Shown here in pieces: positions 46,034-56,550 of a stretch of DNA of 64,000 bases. Under the pieces are notes generated by a model. The model was given only the letters and a program-made list of their open reading frames with translations, made no database searches and was not told where the DNA came from. The position numbers were made by a program, and so were the translations under genes. This DNA is from Ralstonia pickettii DTP0602 (GTDB lineage Bacteria; Pseudomonadota; Gammaproteobacteria; Burkholderiales; Burkholderiaceae): positions 1,302,001 through 1,366,000 of the forward strand of contig CP006667.1 in the NCBI GenBank assembly GCA_000471925.1, given 5' to 3'. The first letter of the stretch is position 1. Each line of letters opens with the position of its first letter.

Positions 46034-46273
46034 TGCGATGTCTCCTCAGTCCTGGGCACGTCGTGCGCGCCGCGCTCTGCTGACTGCACCGTCCGGCGTA
46101 CCAGCAATGACGTACGCAGCGGTGCTTTGGTATGGCGCTAAGGTACTGGGGAGCGGGGGTGCGCGAACACCACCCATCTCAGGTGGCGTGGGCGGGGAAG
46201 CGCGAGGGGTTGGCTGGAAGGAGGGGGCGGGGAACGGGGGCGGCGGTCCGTGGCCCGCCGGCTGTGGGAATGC

Positions 46274-49099
46274 TCAGCGGCCTTCGCCGAGTTCCCGGTC
46301 ACGCATGCGCGCGACGGCTTCGTCGCGGCTGGTGACGTCGAGCTTGCGGAAGATGTTGCGCAGGTGCCACTTCACCGTTTCCGGCGACAGGCCGAGCGTG
46401 CGTGCGATCTTCTTGTTGGGCAGGGCCTGGCCGAGCAGGCGGACCACATCGATCTCCCGGTCGCTGAGCTCTTCCAGTTCGCTGTCCGTGGTGCCGCGCA
46501 TGTCGGCTGCACCGGCCGCGCTGGTTGCAACGGCAGGGGCGGCAGTCTGCAGGCGTTCAACATAGAAGGTCAGTACCGGATCGAGCGTTCCGGTGCTTGC
46601 CAGTGTGGCGATCAGGTCCAGCGCGTCCGGATACGCATCGACGATGCCGCGCAGCAGGCCGAGCCGGTGCCCGAGCCGCAGGGCGGCCAGCAGATGCGTG
46701 TTTGTCGCCTCCGGGTCGCCCTGGCGTGAAACGGCCACGGCCGCGAGGATGTGCAGCTGCGCTACCTGGCGCAGCCAGCTGCGCGCTTCGCAGTAGGCAA
46801 TCAGCGGCCCGATGCGCTGCGAGGCGCCGTCCGGATCGTCATGGGCAAGGGTGACCAGGATGTGCGAGCGCTCCGCGGCAAGGTGGATCGCATCGAGCGA
46901 GCCCCGGGGCGCATCGCGGTGCCGGGCAGCAATTGCATCCAGCCGGGCGAGGACCGAAGCGGCGGATTCCATGTCGCCGCAATGCAGGTGCAGCCGGATC
47001 TGGTAGGCAAGGCTTTGCGCCAGCAGCCGGTCCAGCCGCAGGTGCGAGCCGTACTCCTCCAGCCGCTCCAGTTGTGCGAAGGCGTCCAGCCGGTGGCCGC
47101 TGAGCCAGTGCACGGCAGCCAGCACGGTGTGCACGCGCAGCACGGTGTCCGGGATCGAGACCCGCTCCAGCACGTCCACGCGATCCTCCAGCAGCCGGCG
47201 TGCGCCTTCGAGGTCGTTCTGTTCATACAGGACTTCGCCGAGCAGCGCCGCCGCGAAATACTCCGGCTCCGCCCGCGTTTCGCCGATCTGCTCGGTTTCG
47301 CGCAGGATATCGCGGGCAATGCGCTCGGCCTGGATGAGCTTGCCTTCCAGTGCAAAACTGAAGCCCACCATGCAACGGCCGTTGAGGCTGCCGCTCGGGG
47401 TGCCAAGCAGCGGCGCGCCTTCGAACAGCAGCGGCTGCGCCTCGGTCTGTACACGGCGGGCGCGGTCGTACTCGCCCAGGTGCATATACAGCCAGGAGAG
47501 CAGGTTGTTGCGCGAGCCGACAAAGAGCGATTCGGTGTTCTCCGGCATCTGCTCGAGCTGCGGCAGAAGGCGCTTTGCGCCCTCGGTGTCGTCGCGCAGC
47601 ACCATCAGCGTGCATTGCAGCAGGCACAGCCGGTAGCGGGCGGACTCGTCGCCGGGCGGAATCTCGGCAGCCAGCCGTTTGGCGTTTTCCAGTGCGGCAT
47701 CCAGGTCGCGTTCGTAGATCTGCATGCGCAGCGCCAGCAGCTGCAACTCGATGCGGCTCTGCACCTGCTCTGCGGGCAGCAGCCGGAGCAGCCCAAGGGC
47801 CTTGCGTACCTGGCCCCGGGCGAGCAGCGTGCCCGAGAAGCGCTCGACCAGATCGGCCGCCGTGCCGGTATCTCCGGCGAGTACCGCGTGCCGGACGGCC
47901 TCCTCCAGCATGCGATGGTCACGGAACCAGTGCCATGCCGCCTCGTGCACGGCCCGCTGCTGCGCCTCGCTGCGCGTGCGGAACCGCTCGGCCAGCGTTT
48001 CGCGCAGCAGCGGATGCAGGCGGTACCACGACTCCCGTTCCGGGCCATCGGCCGGGGCGATGAAGAGGTTCTCGCTTTCAAGCCGCGTGAGCAGCCCCAT
48101 GACGTTGCTCTCGCTCTGCGCCGGTTCGCTCAGGGCCACGCACAGGGAGGCGCTGAAGCGTTCGCATGCCGCGGCACGCACCAGCAGTTCGGCTTCGTCC
48201 GGCGCCAGGCGGGACAGCACTTCGCGCTCGAAATACTCGGCGAATGCGCCAGCATTCTGCACATTGGCTCGCACGATGCCGCTGGCAAAGGAACTGCCGG
48301 TCGCGCTCTGCTTCTTGCGTCTCCAGTGGGTGGCGAACAGCTGCAGGCCGGCCACCCAGCCATCGGTGAGTTCGTGCAGCAGGCGCGCGTCGCGGGCGGA
48401 GATATCGCCCAGTTGCGCGTTCAGGAACTGCTGGGACTCGGCCAGCGTGAAGCGCAGGTCGCGCTGGTCCAGTTCGAGCAGCATGCCCTGGTCGCGCTGT
48501 CGGCCAAGCGAGAGCGGTACCGCACCCCGTGACACCAGCACCACGTGGAAATTGGCCGGGGCGTAGTCGATCAGCCACTGCAGCGTGTCGTAGATGCGGG
48601 GGTTGGTCAGGTGGTGCAGGTCATCGAGCGCCAGCACCAGTTCGCGCGGATAGGCGGCGATGCCACGAACCAGCGAAATGATGGTGCGCTCGACGCCTTC
48701 GTCATCGACGCCGCTGCCTGCCAGCAGCATGGCCTCGCGGGTCATGGCCGGGCTGACTTCCGACAGGCAGCCCAGCAGCCGGTCGAGCCAGCGCGACAGT
48801 TCGTTGTCGCCGGCCTCCGCGGTCAGCCAGGCCATGTCGAAGCCGAGCGCAAGCAGGTCCAGCCGCCAGGCCATCAGCGTTGCGGTCTTGCCGCAGCCGG
48901 CTGGCCCTTGCAGGACAAAGCAGCGCCGGCGGCGCGCCTCGGTCAGCTGCGCCAGCAGCCGCTCTCTTGCGACCACGCGTACCGCGCCGCGCGGCGGCCC
49001 CTGCCGGGCAGGCGCGGCCGGCGCCGTGCCGGCGCGGGCGGCCGCATCCGGATGGTCAGGCATCGGGCGGGAGCCGGAAGAAGACGGTATTTGCGGCAT
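46274..49099 (-). CDS. MalT/LAL-type LuxR regulator (large ATP-binding)
   Basis: A 941-residue regulator. The Walker A motif GPAGCGKT (residues 65-72) opens an STAND-type ATPase. The middle is a long helical repeat region, TPR-like, that probably binds ligand. The C-terminus has a LuxR HTH ([20 protein letters not shown], then [20 protein letters not shown]). It lies just upstream of the CoA ligase operon and is divergent from a second such regulator. No good ribosome site is seen at the 49099 ATG; an ATG at 49063 is an alternative. Control of the acyl-CoA operon is inferred. Confidence 0.92.
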   Translation of the reverse strand: MPQIPSSSGSRPMPDHPDAAARAGTAPAAPARQGPPRGAVRVVARERLLAQLTEARRRRCFVLQGPAGCGKTATLMAWRLDLLALGFDMAWLTAEAGDNELSRWLDRLLGCLSEVSPAMTREAMLLAGSGVDDEGVERTIISLVRGIAAYPRELVLALDDLHHLTNPRIYDTLQWLIDYAPANFHVVLVSRGAVPLSLGRQRDQGMLLELDQRDLRFTLAESQQFLNAQLGDISARDARLLHELTDGWVAGLQLFATHWRRKKQSATGSSFASGIVRANVQNAGAFAEYFEREVLSRLAPDEAELLVRAAACERFSASLCVALSEPAQSESNVMGLLTRLESENLFIAPADGPERESWYRLHPLLRETLAERFRTRSEAQQRAVHEAAWHWFRDHRMLEEAVRHAVLAGDTGTAADLVERFSGTLLARGQVRKALGLLRLLPAEQVQSRIELQLLALRMQIYERDLDAALENAKRLAAEIPPGDESARYRLCLLQCTLMVLRDDTEGAKRLLPQLEQMPENTESLFVGSRNNLLSWLYMHLGEYDRARRVQTEAQPLLFEGAPLLGTPSGSLNGRCMVGFSFALEGKLIQAERIARDILRETEQIGETRAEPEYFAAALLGEVLYEQNDLEGARRLLEDRVDVLERVSIPDTVLRVHTVLAAVHWLSGHRLDAFAQLERLEEYGSHLRLDRLLAQSLAYQIRLHLHCGDMESAASVLARLDAIAARHRDAPRGSLDAIHLAAERSHILVTLAHDDPDGASQRIGPLIAYCEARSWLRQVAQLHILAAVAVSRQGDPEATNTHLLAALRLGHRLGLLRGIVDAYPDALDLIATLASTGTLDPVLTFYVERLQTAAPAVATSAAGAADMRGTTDSELEELSDREIDVVRLLGQALPNKKIARTLGLSPETVKWHLRNIFRKLDVTSRDEAVARMRDRELGEGR

Positions 49100-49430
49100 A
49101 GGAGGGTAACGCGCGCCAGGCTGGCTGGCGCTTTACTGAGGGGCGGAACGCATCTGTCGCGATTGTACTGGTATAGGACACAGGGGCGCTGCGTCGTACG
49201 AGGCACTCGCCGCCACGAGCCGCTTCGCGATGAATACCCCGGGGCGGGTGCGCGCCCACCCGTAACAGGGGGGAAGGCGGCAAATGGGGCAAACGTCTCG
49301 ATGCTGTCGCTTATATTCGCCGTGCGTGCCGCCTGGCAGCACCCGCCTATGACGCGGGTGCCGTGACAAACGCTCCCGCCGGCGCCGCGGCCCGCGCGTC
49401 CCCTCACTACTAGCGCACTGCTGAACGCCG
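49100..49430. other. Intergenic region between two LAL regulators
   Basis: A 331-bp divergent gap that must hold promoters for both regulator genes. The dyad CGGGTG-CGCGCC-CACCCG lies close to its midpoint. No clear -35/-10 pair was found. Confidence 0.4.
49245..49262. promoter_or_regulatory. Central dyad between divergent LAL regulators
   Basis: CGGGTG and CACCCG are 6-bp inverted arms around CGCGCC, and the whole 18 bp is near-palindromic. It is almost equally far from both start codons (about 146 and 169 bp), which suits a shared operator. Confidence 0.4.
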
Positions 49431-52208
49431 ATGGAACGCCGTATCCCCCCTCTAGCAACCAGGCTCGTGCCACCGCGCACCGGCCCCAGGTCGGTCCCCC
49501 GCGAAGCACTGGTCCAACGCCTGCATCATGGCCGGCATGGCAAGCTGGTTCTGCTGACAGCCGCTGCCGGCTATGGCAAGACCACGGCGCTGGCGCAATG
49601 GCGCCAGCGGCTGGCAGCCGATGGCGCGCGCGTGGCGTGGCTCTCGCTTGGCCCGGACGATGACGTGCTGGAGGGATTTTGCGCGGCCCTGCTGGCATGC
49701 CTGCATCGCGCCGGCATTGTCCTGCGCCAGCCGGGACTCGCCCACCCTGACAGCGCCTGCGATACACCAGCGGTGGCAGCGGCCGTGATCAGTGCCCTGG
49801 CGGGCGTGCCGGGCGAGCTCTACCTGATGCTCGATGAATTCGACCATGTGCGTGAACCGGCCACCGTCGACTTCATGCAGGCGCTGCTTGCGGCCCGGCT
49901 GCCCGGCCTGCATGTCGTAGCGGCTTCCCGCCGCGAATGCAAGCTGGCGCTTGGCCGGCTGCGCGCCATGGGAGAGCTGGCCGAATTTTCCTGCACCGAT
50001 CTCGCGTTCAGCCTGCCGGAGACGCGGGCTTTCCTGCGCCACCGGACTGAAGGACGGATTGCGCAAGGCGAGGGCAAGGGCCGGGCGGCCGACGCCGACC
50101 TGGCGGTCCGGCTGCACGATGCCACGGCTGGCTGGCCGACCGGCCTGGGGCTGGCGGCGGCCTTGCCAACGACCACGCCGGAGACGCCCGCCTCGGGAGC
50201 CGGATGGCCCGCCGCCTATTGCGCCGCGCTGCATGCCTACTGGAGCGAGGAGGTCACCGCCGGACTGCCGCCGGAACTGCTGACGTTCCTGCAACGGCTG
50301 TCAGTCCTGGATCGGTTCAACGCAGATCTTGCCGCCGCGGTGACCGGCAGCAACGACGCTGCCGGGCTGCTCGCCGACATTCGCGCCCGTGGGCTCTTTC
50401 TCCGGCGTGTCGCCACGCCGGGCACCGCGCCCGACGGCGTGCCCGATGACTGGTACCGGCTGCATCCGCTCTTTGCCGCACACCTGCGCCACCTGCTGGT
50501 GAGCGCAAACGGGGATTTGGAGGTCTTGCACTGGCGCGCCGCCGCTTGGCTGCGCGAGCAGAGCGGCCGCGACTACCTCTCCGATGCGATCGGGCATGCG
50601 CTGAAGAGCGGGGATTTCGAGGCAGTGCGCTCGCTGATGGAATCGCTGGCTTCCGATTTGCCGGGCATCAGCCAGCTGCGCAGCTTCATGCGCTGGGTCG
50701 ATGCCATCGATGCAGACCGGCTCGCCATGCATCCGTCGCTGCTGGAGGCCGCGGCATGGAGTTGCACGGTCTCGGCCAGGCCGAAGAAGGCCGAGGACTG
50801 GATCCGGCGCTGGCAGAGCGCCAATGCCGACGTACAGGCGCAGGGCAGCGTTCCGGTCACCCTGATGCGCGCGATCATTGCGCTCCACGAGGACGACCCC
50901 GATCGGGCCATGGCGCTGCTGGCAACGCTGAGCGATGCGCCGCTGGGGCGCCCTGTGCTCGAAACGATTCGCTCCGGGCTGGCGTTGCGCTGCGGCACCA
51001 TGCTCGGCGAACATCCGCGCGCGCTGCCACGCTATCGCGCGCTGGTGCCGACCGCGCGCCAGGGCAGCACCGAGTTCGAACTGATGGGCGCCGGCGCAGT
51101 CGCGATGGCCGCGTGGCTGGAGGGCGATGCACTGGAGGCGCTCCGCCTGGGCGCGGCGCCGCTTGCCGCTTCAGAGCAGCAGTTCGGCCGCTATGCAGTG
51201 GGTACCAGCCGTTGCGCCGTGCCCGTCGCCGCCGCCCTGTACGAGCTGGACCGGGCCGACGACGCGCGCGAGGTGCTCGCTGGCAGGCTCGACGCGCTGC
51301 GATTCTCCACCCCCGATGTGCTGATCGAGGCAGCGGTCTGCCACGCCCGCCTGCAGTGCCTGGCTGACGCTCCGCACGATGCGCTGGTCGGGCTGGTTGA
51401 AACGGAGGTGCTGTTCCACCGTCGTGGCCTGCCGCGCGGCGTGGCGCGCATGTTGGCCGAGCAACTCCGGCTGGCGCTGCTGGGCAAGGACCTGCGGCAT
51501 GCCGATCGCCTGCAACGCGCCCTTGACGAACTGGCCGCGCAGTATTCCGGCAACTCGCCGCGCGACCAGCGTATTGCCGCCACGGCCGCCATGACGCGTG
51601 CCCGGCTGGCCCTGATACAGGCGGCGCCGGAACGCGCGCTGGCCGCGCTGGATGGCCTGCGTGCGTTGCCGGCGGCATCGGTGCGGGAAAGCCTGATGGT
51701 CACTGCGGATCTGCTGCAGGCGCATGCGCTGGATGACCTCGGCCGCACCAATGAAGCCACGACGTTCCTGACCTCGGCGGTGGCCGCCGGCCAGCGGCTG
51801 GGCCTGGTACGCACGCTTGCGGACGAAGGCGGGCGGGTGCAGGAACTGCTGGGCCGGCTGGCGCGCAGTACGAATGCGGACCCGTCCTGCTTTGCGCGGC
51901 CACGCAGCGGCAATGTCCCCGCGGCGGGGCGCGGGTCGCCGGCTCCGATGAGTCCGGCAAAGCCGCTGCCGCCGTCGGACACCGGCATGGGCAAGGCGCT
52001 GACCCGGCGCGAGCGGGAGATCCTCGCCTTGCTGGAGCAGTCGATGTCGAACAAGCACATCGCACTGGTGCTCAACCTGAGCGTGGATACCGTGAAATGG
52101 AATCTGCGCCAGATCTTCGGCAAGCTTGGCGTGTCGCGGCGCTATGAGGCCATCCTGGTCGCGCGCAGCGCCGCGCAGCGCATGGAAGTCGACACCGGCA
52201 CCAGCTGA
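49431..52208 (+). CDS. MalT/LAL-type LuxR regulator, second copy
   Basis: A 925-residue regulator of the same architecture as its divergent neighbour. It has Walker A AAAGYGKT (44-51), a helical repeat core, then a C-terminal LuxR HTH (LTRREREILALLEQSMSNKH, then LVLNLSVDTVKWNLRQIFGK). The two proteins are only distantly alike. The downstream gene, a Bug receptor on the opposite strand, converges with it. Its target operon is unknown. The divergent acyl-CoA genes and the AMACR cluster are both candidates. Confidence 0.92.
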   Translation: MERRIPPLATRLVPPRTGPRSVPREALVQRLHHGRHGKLVLLTAAAGYGKTTALAQWRQRLAADGARVAWLSLGPDDDVLEGFCAALLACLHRAGIVLRQPGLAHPDSACDTPAVAAAVISALAGVPGELYLMLDEFDHVREPATVDFMQALLAARLPGLHVVAASRRECKLALGRLRAMGELAEFSCTDLAFSLPETRAFLRHRTEGRIAQGEGKGRAADADLAVRLHDATAGWPTGLGLAAALPTTTPETPASGAGWPAAYCAALHAYWSEEVTAGLPPELLTFLQRLSVLDRFNADLAAAVTGSNDAAGLLADIRARGLFLRRVATPGTAPDGVPDDWYRLHPLFAAHLRHLLVSANGDLEVLHWRAAAWLREQSGRDYLSDAIGHALKSGDFEAVRSLMESLASDLPGISQLRSFMRWVDAIDADRLAMHPSLLEAAAWSCTVSARPKKAEDWIRRWQSANADVQAQGSVPVTLMRAIIALHEDDPDRAMALLATLSDAPLGRPVLETIRSGLALRCGTMLGEHPRALPRYRALVPTARQGSTEFELMGAGAVAMAAWLEGDALEALRLGAAPLAASEQQFGRYAVGTSRCAVPVAAALYELDRADDAREVLAGRLDALRFSTPDVLIEAAVCHARLQCLADAPHDALVGLVETEVLFHRRGLPRGVARMLAEQLRLALLGKDLRHADRLQRALDELAAQYSGNSPRDQRIAATAAMTRARLALIQAAPERALAALDGLRALPAASVRESLMVTADLLQAHALDDLGRTNEATTFLTSAVAAGQRLGLVRTLADEGGRVQELLGRLARSTNADPSCFARPRSGNVPAAGRGSPAPMSPAKPLPPSDTGMGKALTRREREILALLEQSMSNKHIALVLNLSVDTVKWNLRQIFGKLGVSRRYEAILVARSAAQRMEVDTGTS

Positions 52209-52243
52209 CGGCGCGAGCCGTCCGCCGGCGCCGGTGCCCGCCA

Positions 52244-53212
52244 TCATTCGGCGGTTGCGCCGCTGGCCTTGATCAGTCGGGCCATCACCGGCTCCGAGGT
52301 CTCGAAATCACGCTTGAATTCCACCCCGGTATTGCCAACCGGCTCCAGAGCCAGTGCCTCCATGCGCGCCTGCATGGCCGGCGACTGGATCGAGGCACGC
52401 GCTTCCGCTTCGATGCGGGAAAGGATCGCCGTGGGCGTTCCGGAACGCCCTACCAGGCCAACCCAGGCGGGCGGTCGCATTTCCTGTTCCTTCATGCCGG
52501 CTTCGGTCATGGTGGGCACATCGGGCAGCTCCTTGATGCGCTTTTCGCCCATCACCGCCAGCGCGCGCAGGCGGCCGCTCTTGATATGCGGCCCGAGCGT
52601 GGTGACTGAGCCGATCGCCCATGAAATGTTGCCGGCCAGCATGTCCTGCGCCATCGGCGCCTCGCCCTTGTAGGCAACGTGCACCATTTCCAGGCCCTTG
52701 GTCTGGTTCAGGTGCGCGCCGACCAGATGCGGAAAGCTGCCCACGCCGTAAGAGCCATAGCTGACCTTGCCCTTATTCCTGGCCGCCCATGCCATGAACT
52801 CCGATACGTTGCTGGCGGGCACTTCGCGGTTCACGGCGAGGACGATCTTGCCGACGCAGATCTCGGTGATGAACGCCATGTCGCGGCGCACGTTGTAGGG
52901 CACGCTGGCGTAAAGGTACGGCGTGTTGATGAGGGGCGACGAATGTGTCACCAGCAGCGTGTAGCCGTCAGCGGGAGCACGGGTGAGCGTCTGCACCGCA
53001 ACCACGCCGGCGCCGCCGGGTTTGTTGTCGACGATGATGGGCTGGCCCAGGCGCTTGCCCATGTCTTCGGCCAGCGCGCGCGCAATGGTATCCGTAGCGC
53101 CGCCGGGCGGCCCGGGTACGACGAAGGTGATGGGGCGCGACGGATAGCTCTGTGCGCCAGCTACGGCGGCCCAGGCTAGCAGTGCCGTGGCAATCAGGGG
53201 CTTGCAACGCAT
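52244..53212 (-). CDS. Bug/TctC-family periplasmic solute-binding protein
   Basis: A 322-residue receptor with a signal peptide ending at AGAQS. The Bug domain features are YPSRPITFVVPGPPGGATDT, then IIVDNKPGGAGVVAVQTLTR and ADGYTLLVTHSSPLINTPYL. No partner membrane subunits are near. Same-strand genes upstream (PaaI thioesterase, AMACR) suggest a branched or aromatic acid as the ligand. This is inference from context. Confidence 0.95.
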   Translation of the reverse strand: MRCKPLIATALLAWAAVAGAQSYPSRPITFVVPGPPGGATDTIARALAEDMGKRLGQPIIVDNKPGGAGVVAVQTLTRAPADGYTLLVTHSSPLINTPYLYASVPYNVRRDMAFITEICVGKIVLAVNREVPASNVSEFMAWAARNKGKVSYGSYGVGSFPHLVGAHLNQTKGLEMVHVAYKGEAPMAQDMLAGNISWAIGSVTTLGPHIKSGRLRALAVMGEKRIKELPDVPTMTEAGMKEQEMRPPAWVGLVGRSGTPTAILSRIEAEARASIQSPAMQARMEALALEPVGNTGVEFKRDFETSEPVMARLIKASGATAE

Positions 53213-53367
53213 TTCGTGTTTACCTCGCAGGTGTATGTCGTGAATCGAGAGCGTCGGATGGACATCTCATGACAAACCTTAGCGGAGGCGCTGCCCGCCG
53301 AAACCAGCCATATCGGATGGGCGGGATTCCCCTATCGGGGGCAACCCGATGGCCGCCTGCAATGCTG

Positions 53368-53859
53368 CTATGACGCCAGGCTCACAGGCTGCATCGGCGG
53401 CTCCGCCACCCGCTGCGTCGAGAATACGCCCATCGTCTGCAGGACCATCCGGGCGCCCACCATCAGGCGGCAGGTGCCGTTGGTGATGCGCTTGCCGTGC
53501 TTGACGAAGGTCACGTGGGCTTCAAGCCAGTCGCCAGGCTGCACGGCCGAGAGATAGTCCACGCTCAGGTGGGCCGTTCGCGGCACCAGTCCGGGCAGGT
53601 CGCGGCGCATGACAATGCCGTAGGCGCTGTCGGCCAGTGCGGCCAGGAAGCCGCCGTGCGCAATGTCCTGATTGTTGAGATGCTGGTCGGTCACGCGCAC
53701 GGCGACGACCGGCAGGGTCTCGTGCACGTAGAAGGGGCCGCAGAGCTGTAGAAAGCCGCGGTCCCGGATGAGTGGCCGGTATCCCGGCGGCACCGGGGTC
53801 GAAGCGTCAGGCGGCAGGTCCGGCAGGCGTTCGCCGGCGCAGGTTGGCGTTGAATGCAT
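53368..53859 (-). CDS. PaaI-type thioesterase
   Basis: A 163-residue hot-dog thioesterase. The motif HGGFLAALADSAYGIVMRRD carries the conserved His-Gly-Gly and Asp typical of PaaI-like enzymes. HLSVDYLSAVQPGDWLEAHV follows. It hydrolyses an acyl-CoA, usually to release CoA from dead-end intermediates. It is on the same strand between the AMACR and Bug genes. Confidence 0.9.
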   Translation of the reverse strand: MHSTPTCAGERLPDLPPDASTPVPPGYRPLIRDRGFLQLCGPFYVHETLPVVAVRVTDQHLNNQDIAHGGFLAALADSAYGIVMRRDLPGLVPRTAHLSVDYLSAVQPGDWLEAHVTFVKHGKRITNGTCRLMVGARMVLQTMGVFSTQRVAEPPMQPVSLAS

Positions 53860-54019
53860 GGCAGTGTAGAAAAAATGGCTCCGGCTCGGAGGCCGGAGCG
53901 AAGCAACTTGTCAGGGCAGCCCGACAAGGTGGAGACCTGGTTGCTGTCGCCGCCGCGCGCAGAACACGGGCCGGCGACGCGCAGCAGATACGGTGTGGGC
54001 CAGGCGGCGCGCGCGGGCC

Positions 54020-55183
54020 TCAGGCTTCCGGCCGGAAGCCGAGGCCAAGGGCTTGCAGCCGCGCCACATCGGCGTCGTCGAAGCCCCAGTCGCGCAGCGC
54101 CGCGGCGCCATGCTGGCCGCGTTGCGGCGCCGGGCGGACCACTTCGGATGGCGTGCCGAGGAAGCGCGGAGCAGGCCCCGGCTGGACCACGCCGGCCACC
54201 TCGATGAAGCTGCCGCGCGCGCGGTGTTGCGGATGATCGGGCGCTTCGCTGAAGCCGAGCACCGGCGCCACGCAGGCGTCGCTGCCTTCGAACACGGCAC
54301 ACCATTCGTCGCGGGTCCTGGTCAGGAAGACCTCATTGAAGTGCTGGCGCAGCACCGGCCAGCCGCTACGGTCGTATTGCTCCGGCAGCTCCTTGCCGGC
54401 AAGGCCGAGCTTGTCGAGCAGTTCGGCGTAGAAGCGGCCTTCGACCGGGCCGATCGACATGTACTTGCCGTCGCGGGTGCGGTAGTTGTCGTACCAGGGC
54501 GCGCCGCCATCAAGAATGTTGGCCTGGCGCTCCTCGCGCCAGTTGCCGGAGGCCAGCAGGCCCCAGATCACGGCGCCGAGCTGGGCGGCGCCTTCGATCA
54601 TGGCCGCATCCACCACCTGGCCCTTGCCGCCGCGATGCACGTTCAGCAGCGCAGCAACCACGCCCAGCGCCAGCAGCATGCCGCCGCCGCCGTAGTCGCC
54701 CACCAGGTTCAGGGGCGGCACCGGCGCCTCGCCGGCGCGGCCGATGCCGGACAGCACCCCGGAGAGCGCGACATAGTTCAGGTCATGTCCGGCGCGGTCC
54801 GCGAGCGGGCCGGTCTGGCCCCAGCCGGTCATGCGGCCGTAAACCAGCCTCGGATTGCTCGCCAGCGCGACATCGGGGCCAAGGCCCAGGCGTTCCATGG
54901 TGCCGGGGCGGAAGCCTTCGATCACCACGTCCGCACGCGCCATCAGCTCCAGCGCCGCGCGCTGGCCGTCCGGGTCCTTCAGGTCCAGCGTCACCGAGCG
55001 CCGGCCGCGGCCGGTCACGTCGATGCGTTTTCCGGTGGCGGACTTCGGCCCGAGATCGGTCGGCGCCAGGGGGCGGTCGATACGCAGCACGTCGGCGCCC
55101 ATGTCGGCCAGCAGCATGGCGCCGAAAGGACCGGGCCCGATCGCTTCGAACTCCACCACGCGGATTCCGCTTAGTACTCCCAT
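54020..55183 (-). CDS. Alpha-methylacyl-CoA racemase (CaiB/BaiF family)
   Basis: A 387-residue CoA-transferase-fold enzyme of the AMACR branch. It has [20 protein letters not shown] at the N-terminus. The two catalytic residues of AMACR are present: His in [13 protein letters not shown] and Asp in [15 protein letters not shown]. It interconverts 2R- and 2S-methylacyl-CoA, allowing branched acids to enter beta-oxidation. The ATG at 55183 matches the family start. Confidence 0.92.
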   Translation of the reverse strand: MGVLSGIRVVEFEAIGPGPFGAMLLADMGADVLRIDRPLAPTDLGPKSATGKRIDVTGRGRRSVTLDLKDPDGQRAALELMARADVVIEGFRPGTMERLGLGPDVALASNPRLVYGRMTGWGQTGPLADRAGHDLNYVALSGVLSGIGRAGEAPVPPLNLVGDYGGGGMLLALGVVAALLNVHRGGKGQVVDAAMIEGAAQLGAVIWGLLASGNWREERQANILDGGAPWYDNYRTRDGKYMSIGPVEGRFYAELLDKLGLAGKELPEQYDRSGWPVLRQHFNEVFLTRTRDEWCAVFEGSDACVAPVLGFSEAPDHPQHRARGSFIEVAGVVQPGPAPRFLGTPSEVVRPAPQRGQHGAAALRDWGFDDADVARLQALGLGFRPEA

Positions 55184-55386
55184 TCGTTGACTCCTTCGCG
55201 TGGCGCGGTCGTCGGCCCGCGCCTTGTTGGTGTTGCGCGCGTTGTGCGCGTGGCCGCTCCCCGGGGGCAGTGCCCGCGCGGCAGAAAGCCGGTTTCGGCA
55301 CACCAGCCTCGGAGCCAGGGTGCCGGCGGAAAGCGATGGGCGGCTCCCACCGAGTGCCGCTCATCCCTGGCTGCAAGTAGACCAAA

Positions 55387-55403
55387 TTCCGGTCAAGCCG
55401 GAA
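55387..55403. promoter_or_regulatory. Inverted repeat, candidate operator
   Basis: TTCCGG and CCGGAA are a perfect 6-bp dyad with a 5-bp spacer, lying 58 bp upstream of the TATAAT element. An activator site is possible. Confidence 0.35.
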
Positions 55404-55435
55404 CCCACCCTTATCAGGTAGTCCGCGGGAAAGCC

Positions 55436-55466
55436 TGTCCAATGCGCAAACACGCACTCCTATAAT
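55436..55466 (+). promoter_or_regulatory. Promoter with consensus -10 element
   Basis: TATAAT at 55461-55466 is a perfect -10. The best -35, TGTCCA (55436-55441), is weak and 19 bp away. The transcript start would lie near 55473, giving a leader of about 100 nt to the zinc-ribbon protein. Confidence 0.45.
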
Positions 55467-55576
55467 CGGCTCACAGCGCCCGGCCCGACACAGGCCAGGC
55501 AATCAGCCAGCAAGCGCGCCCCGTTGCGCGCCAATTTGCCCGCCTGGCCCATCGCCAAAGCAGTTCGGAGTACGAA

Positions 55577-56314
55577 GTGAGCAATCTGCAGCGCGCGAGC
55601 GCATCGCCAACTCGAGGAAACCCGCCTGCTCGTCTGTTGCCGGTCCTGAGCGAGCTCCGGCAGGAGGTCCGTGCGCTGAGCCGCCGCGCCCATCGCATGG
55701 CGCTGGCGCATGCATCGGACAGCAACGAGGCCTACTACAGCCATCTTTCGCGGCTGTTCGAGCGCTGGATCGAAGACGGCGCCGCGCGTGTACAGGTCAT
55801 CTGCTTTGCCTCGGCGGCCGAGTTCGGCCTGCCGTTGCACCGGCACGCGGAACGCTGTCGCGCATCAGCCATGTGCGATGGCTCCGATGCGGTGCGCGCG
55901 CTTTACTGGGCCGCATTGCATCGCACCCGCAGCCGTGTCGGATCGACGGCGCAGATGATGGATATGGATGCCACGGTTGCGGCCACGCAGGCGCAGCCCG
56001 ACAGTGCAGGCGGGCTGCGCAAGCCTGGCAACGATCCCGCGGCAGCGCCGCAGCCGCTTTGCCGGCGCTGCGAACGCCTGTGCCTGGATGCGCGTTGCGC
56101 AAACGGCCATGGCTTGCTCCGCCCGCTGGGCGACATGCACTGGCGCAGCCTGGCCAGCGGCGTGCAGTGCCAGACGCGCGAGCACCAGTGCGAGACGTGC
56201 AAGACCCACTGGACCCAGCATCGCAGCGCCGCCGACCCCTTTACCGGCTGGACGATCAGCCGCCGCACCGCGGAGCGGAAGGCGCAGACGGAAGCGGGCG
56301 CGCTCCTGGCCTGA
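55577..56314 (+). CDS. Unknown protein with C-terminal cysteine-rich zinc-ribbon-like region
   Basis: A 245-residue soluble protein. The N-terminal half is helical, with a charged LRQEVRALSRRAHRMALAHA. The C-terminal third has several CxxC pairs (CRRCERLC, then CQTREHQCETCKTHW), which could bind one or two zinc ions. No family is recognised. It sits alone on the plus strand between two acyl-CoA clusters, with its own promoter. The ATG at 55577 is the likely start. Confidence 0.65.
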   Translation: MSNLQRASASPTRGNPPARLLPVLSELRQEVRALSRRAHRMALAHASDSNEAYYSHLSRLFERWIEDGAARVQVICFASAAEFGLPLHRHAERCRASAMCDGSDAVRALYWAALHRTRSRVGSTAQMMDMDATVAATQAQPDSAGGLRKPGNDPAAAPQPLCRRCERLCLDARCANGHGLLRPLGDMHWRSLASGVQCQTREHQCETCKTHWTQHRSAADPFTGWTISRRTAERKAQTEAGALLA

Positions 56315-56385
56315 CGGATTGCCCCCGGCATTGCCCGGCCGGCAAAGGCTGGCAAAGGCGGCACTGCTTGCGTCTTCCTCTCCGG

Positions 56386-56550
56386 TTACTGGCGGGTGTT
56401 CGCGATCGCCTTCGGCCGGATCGCGTCAGCCGTGCCCTGGATGAACGCCTTGATCTTCTCGACATCCTCCGCGCTCAGCTTGCCGGTGAAGTCCGGCATG
56501 CCGCGTGCCATCGCGGGGCCCTTGAAGACGAAGTTCTGCAGGTGCTCGCC
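56386..56550 (-). pseudogene. Remnant of a quinoprotein dehydrogenase C-terminal cytochrome c domain
   Basis: The minus-strand frame here reads GEHLQNFVFKGPAMARGMPD, then FTGKLSAEDVEKIKAFIQGT, and stops at a TAA (56386-56388). This is the familiar C-terminus of the cytochrome c domain of quinohemoprotein (PQQ) alcohol dehydrogenases. The 5' part, including the heme-binding CxxCH, is absent. The fragment abuts the stop codon of the Bug gene directly at 56550/56551, so it is the 3' end of a deleted gene. Confidence 0.75.

Larger units (their letters stand above)
55184..55576. other. Intergenic region before the zinc-ribbon protein gene
   Basis: A divergent gap of 393 bp containing a perfect inverted repeat, TTCCGG-TCAAG-CCGGAA (55387-55403), and a consensus -10 TATAAT (55461-55466) for the plus-strand gene. 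The rest shows no identifiable feature. Confidence 0.45.
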
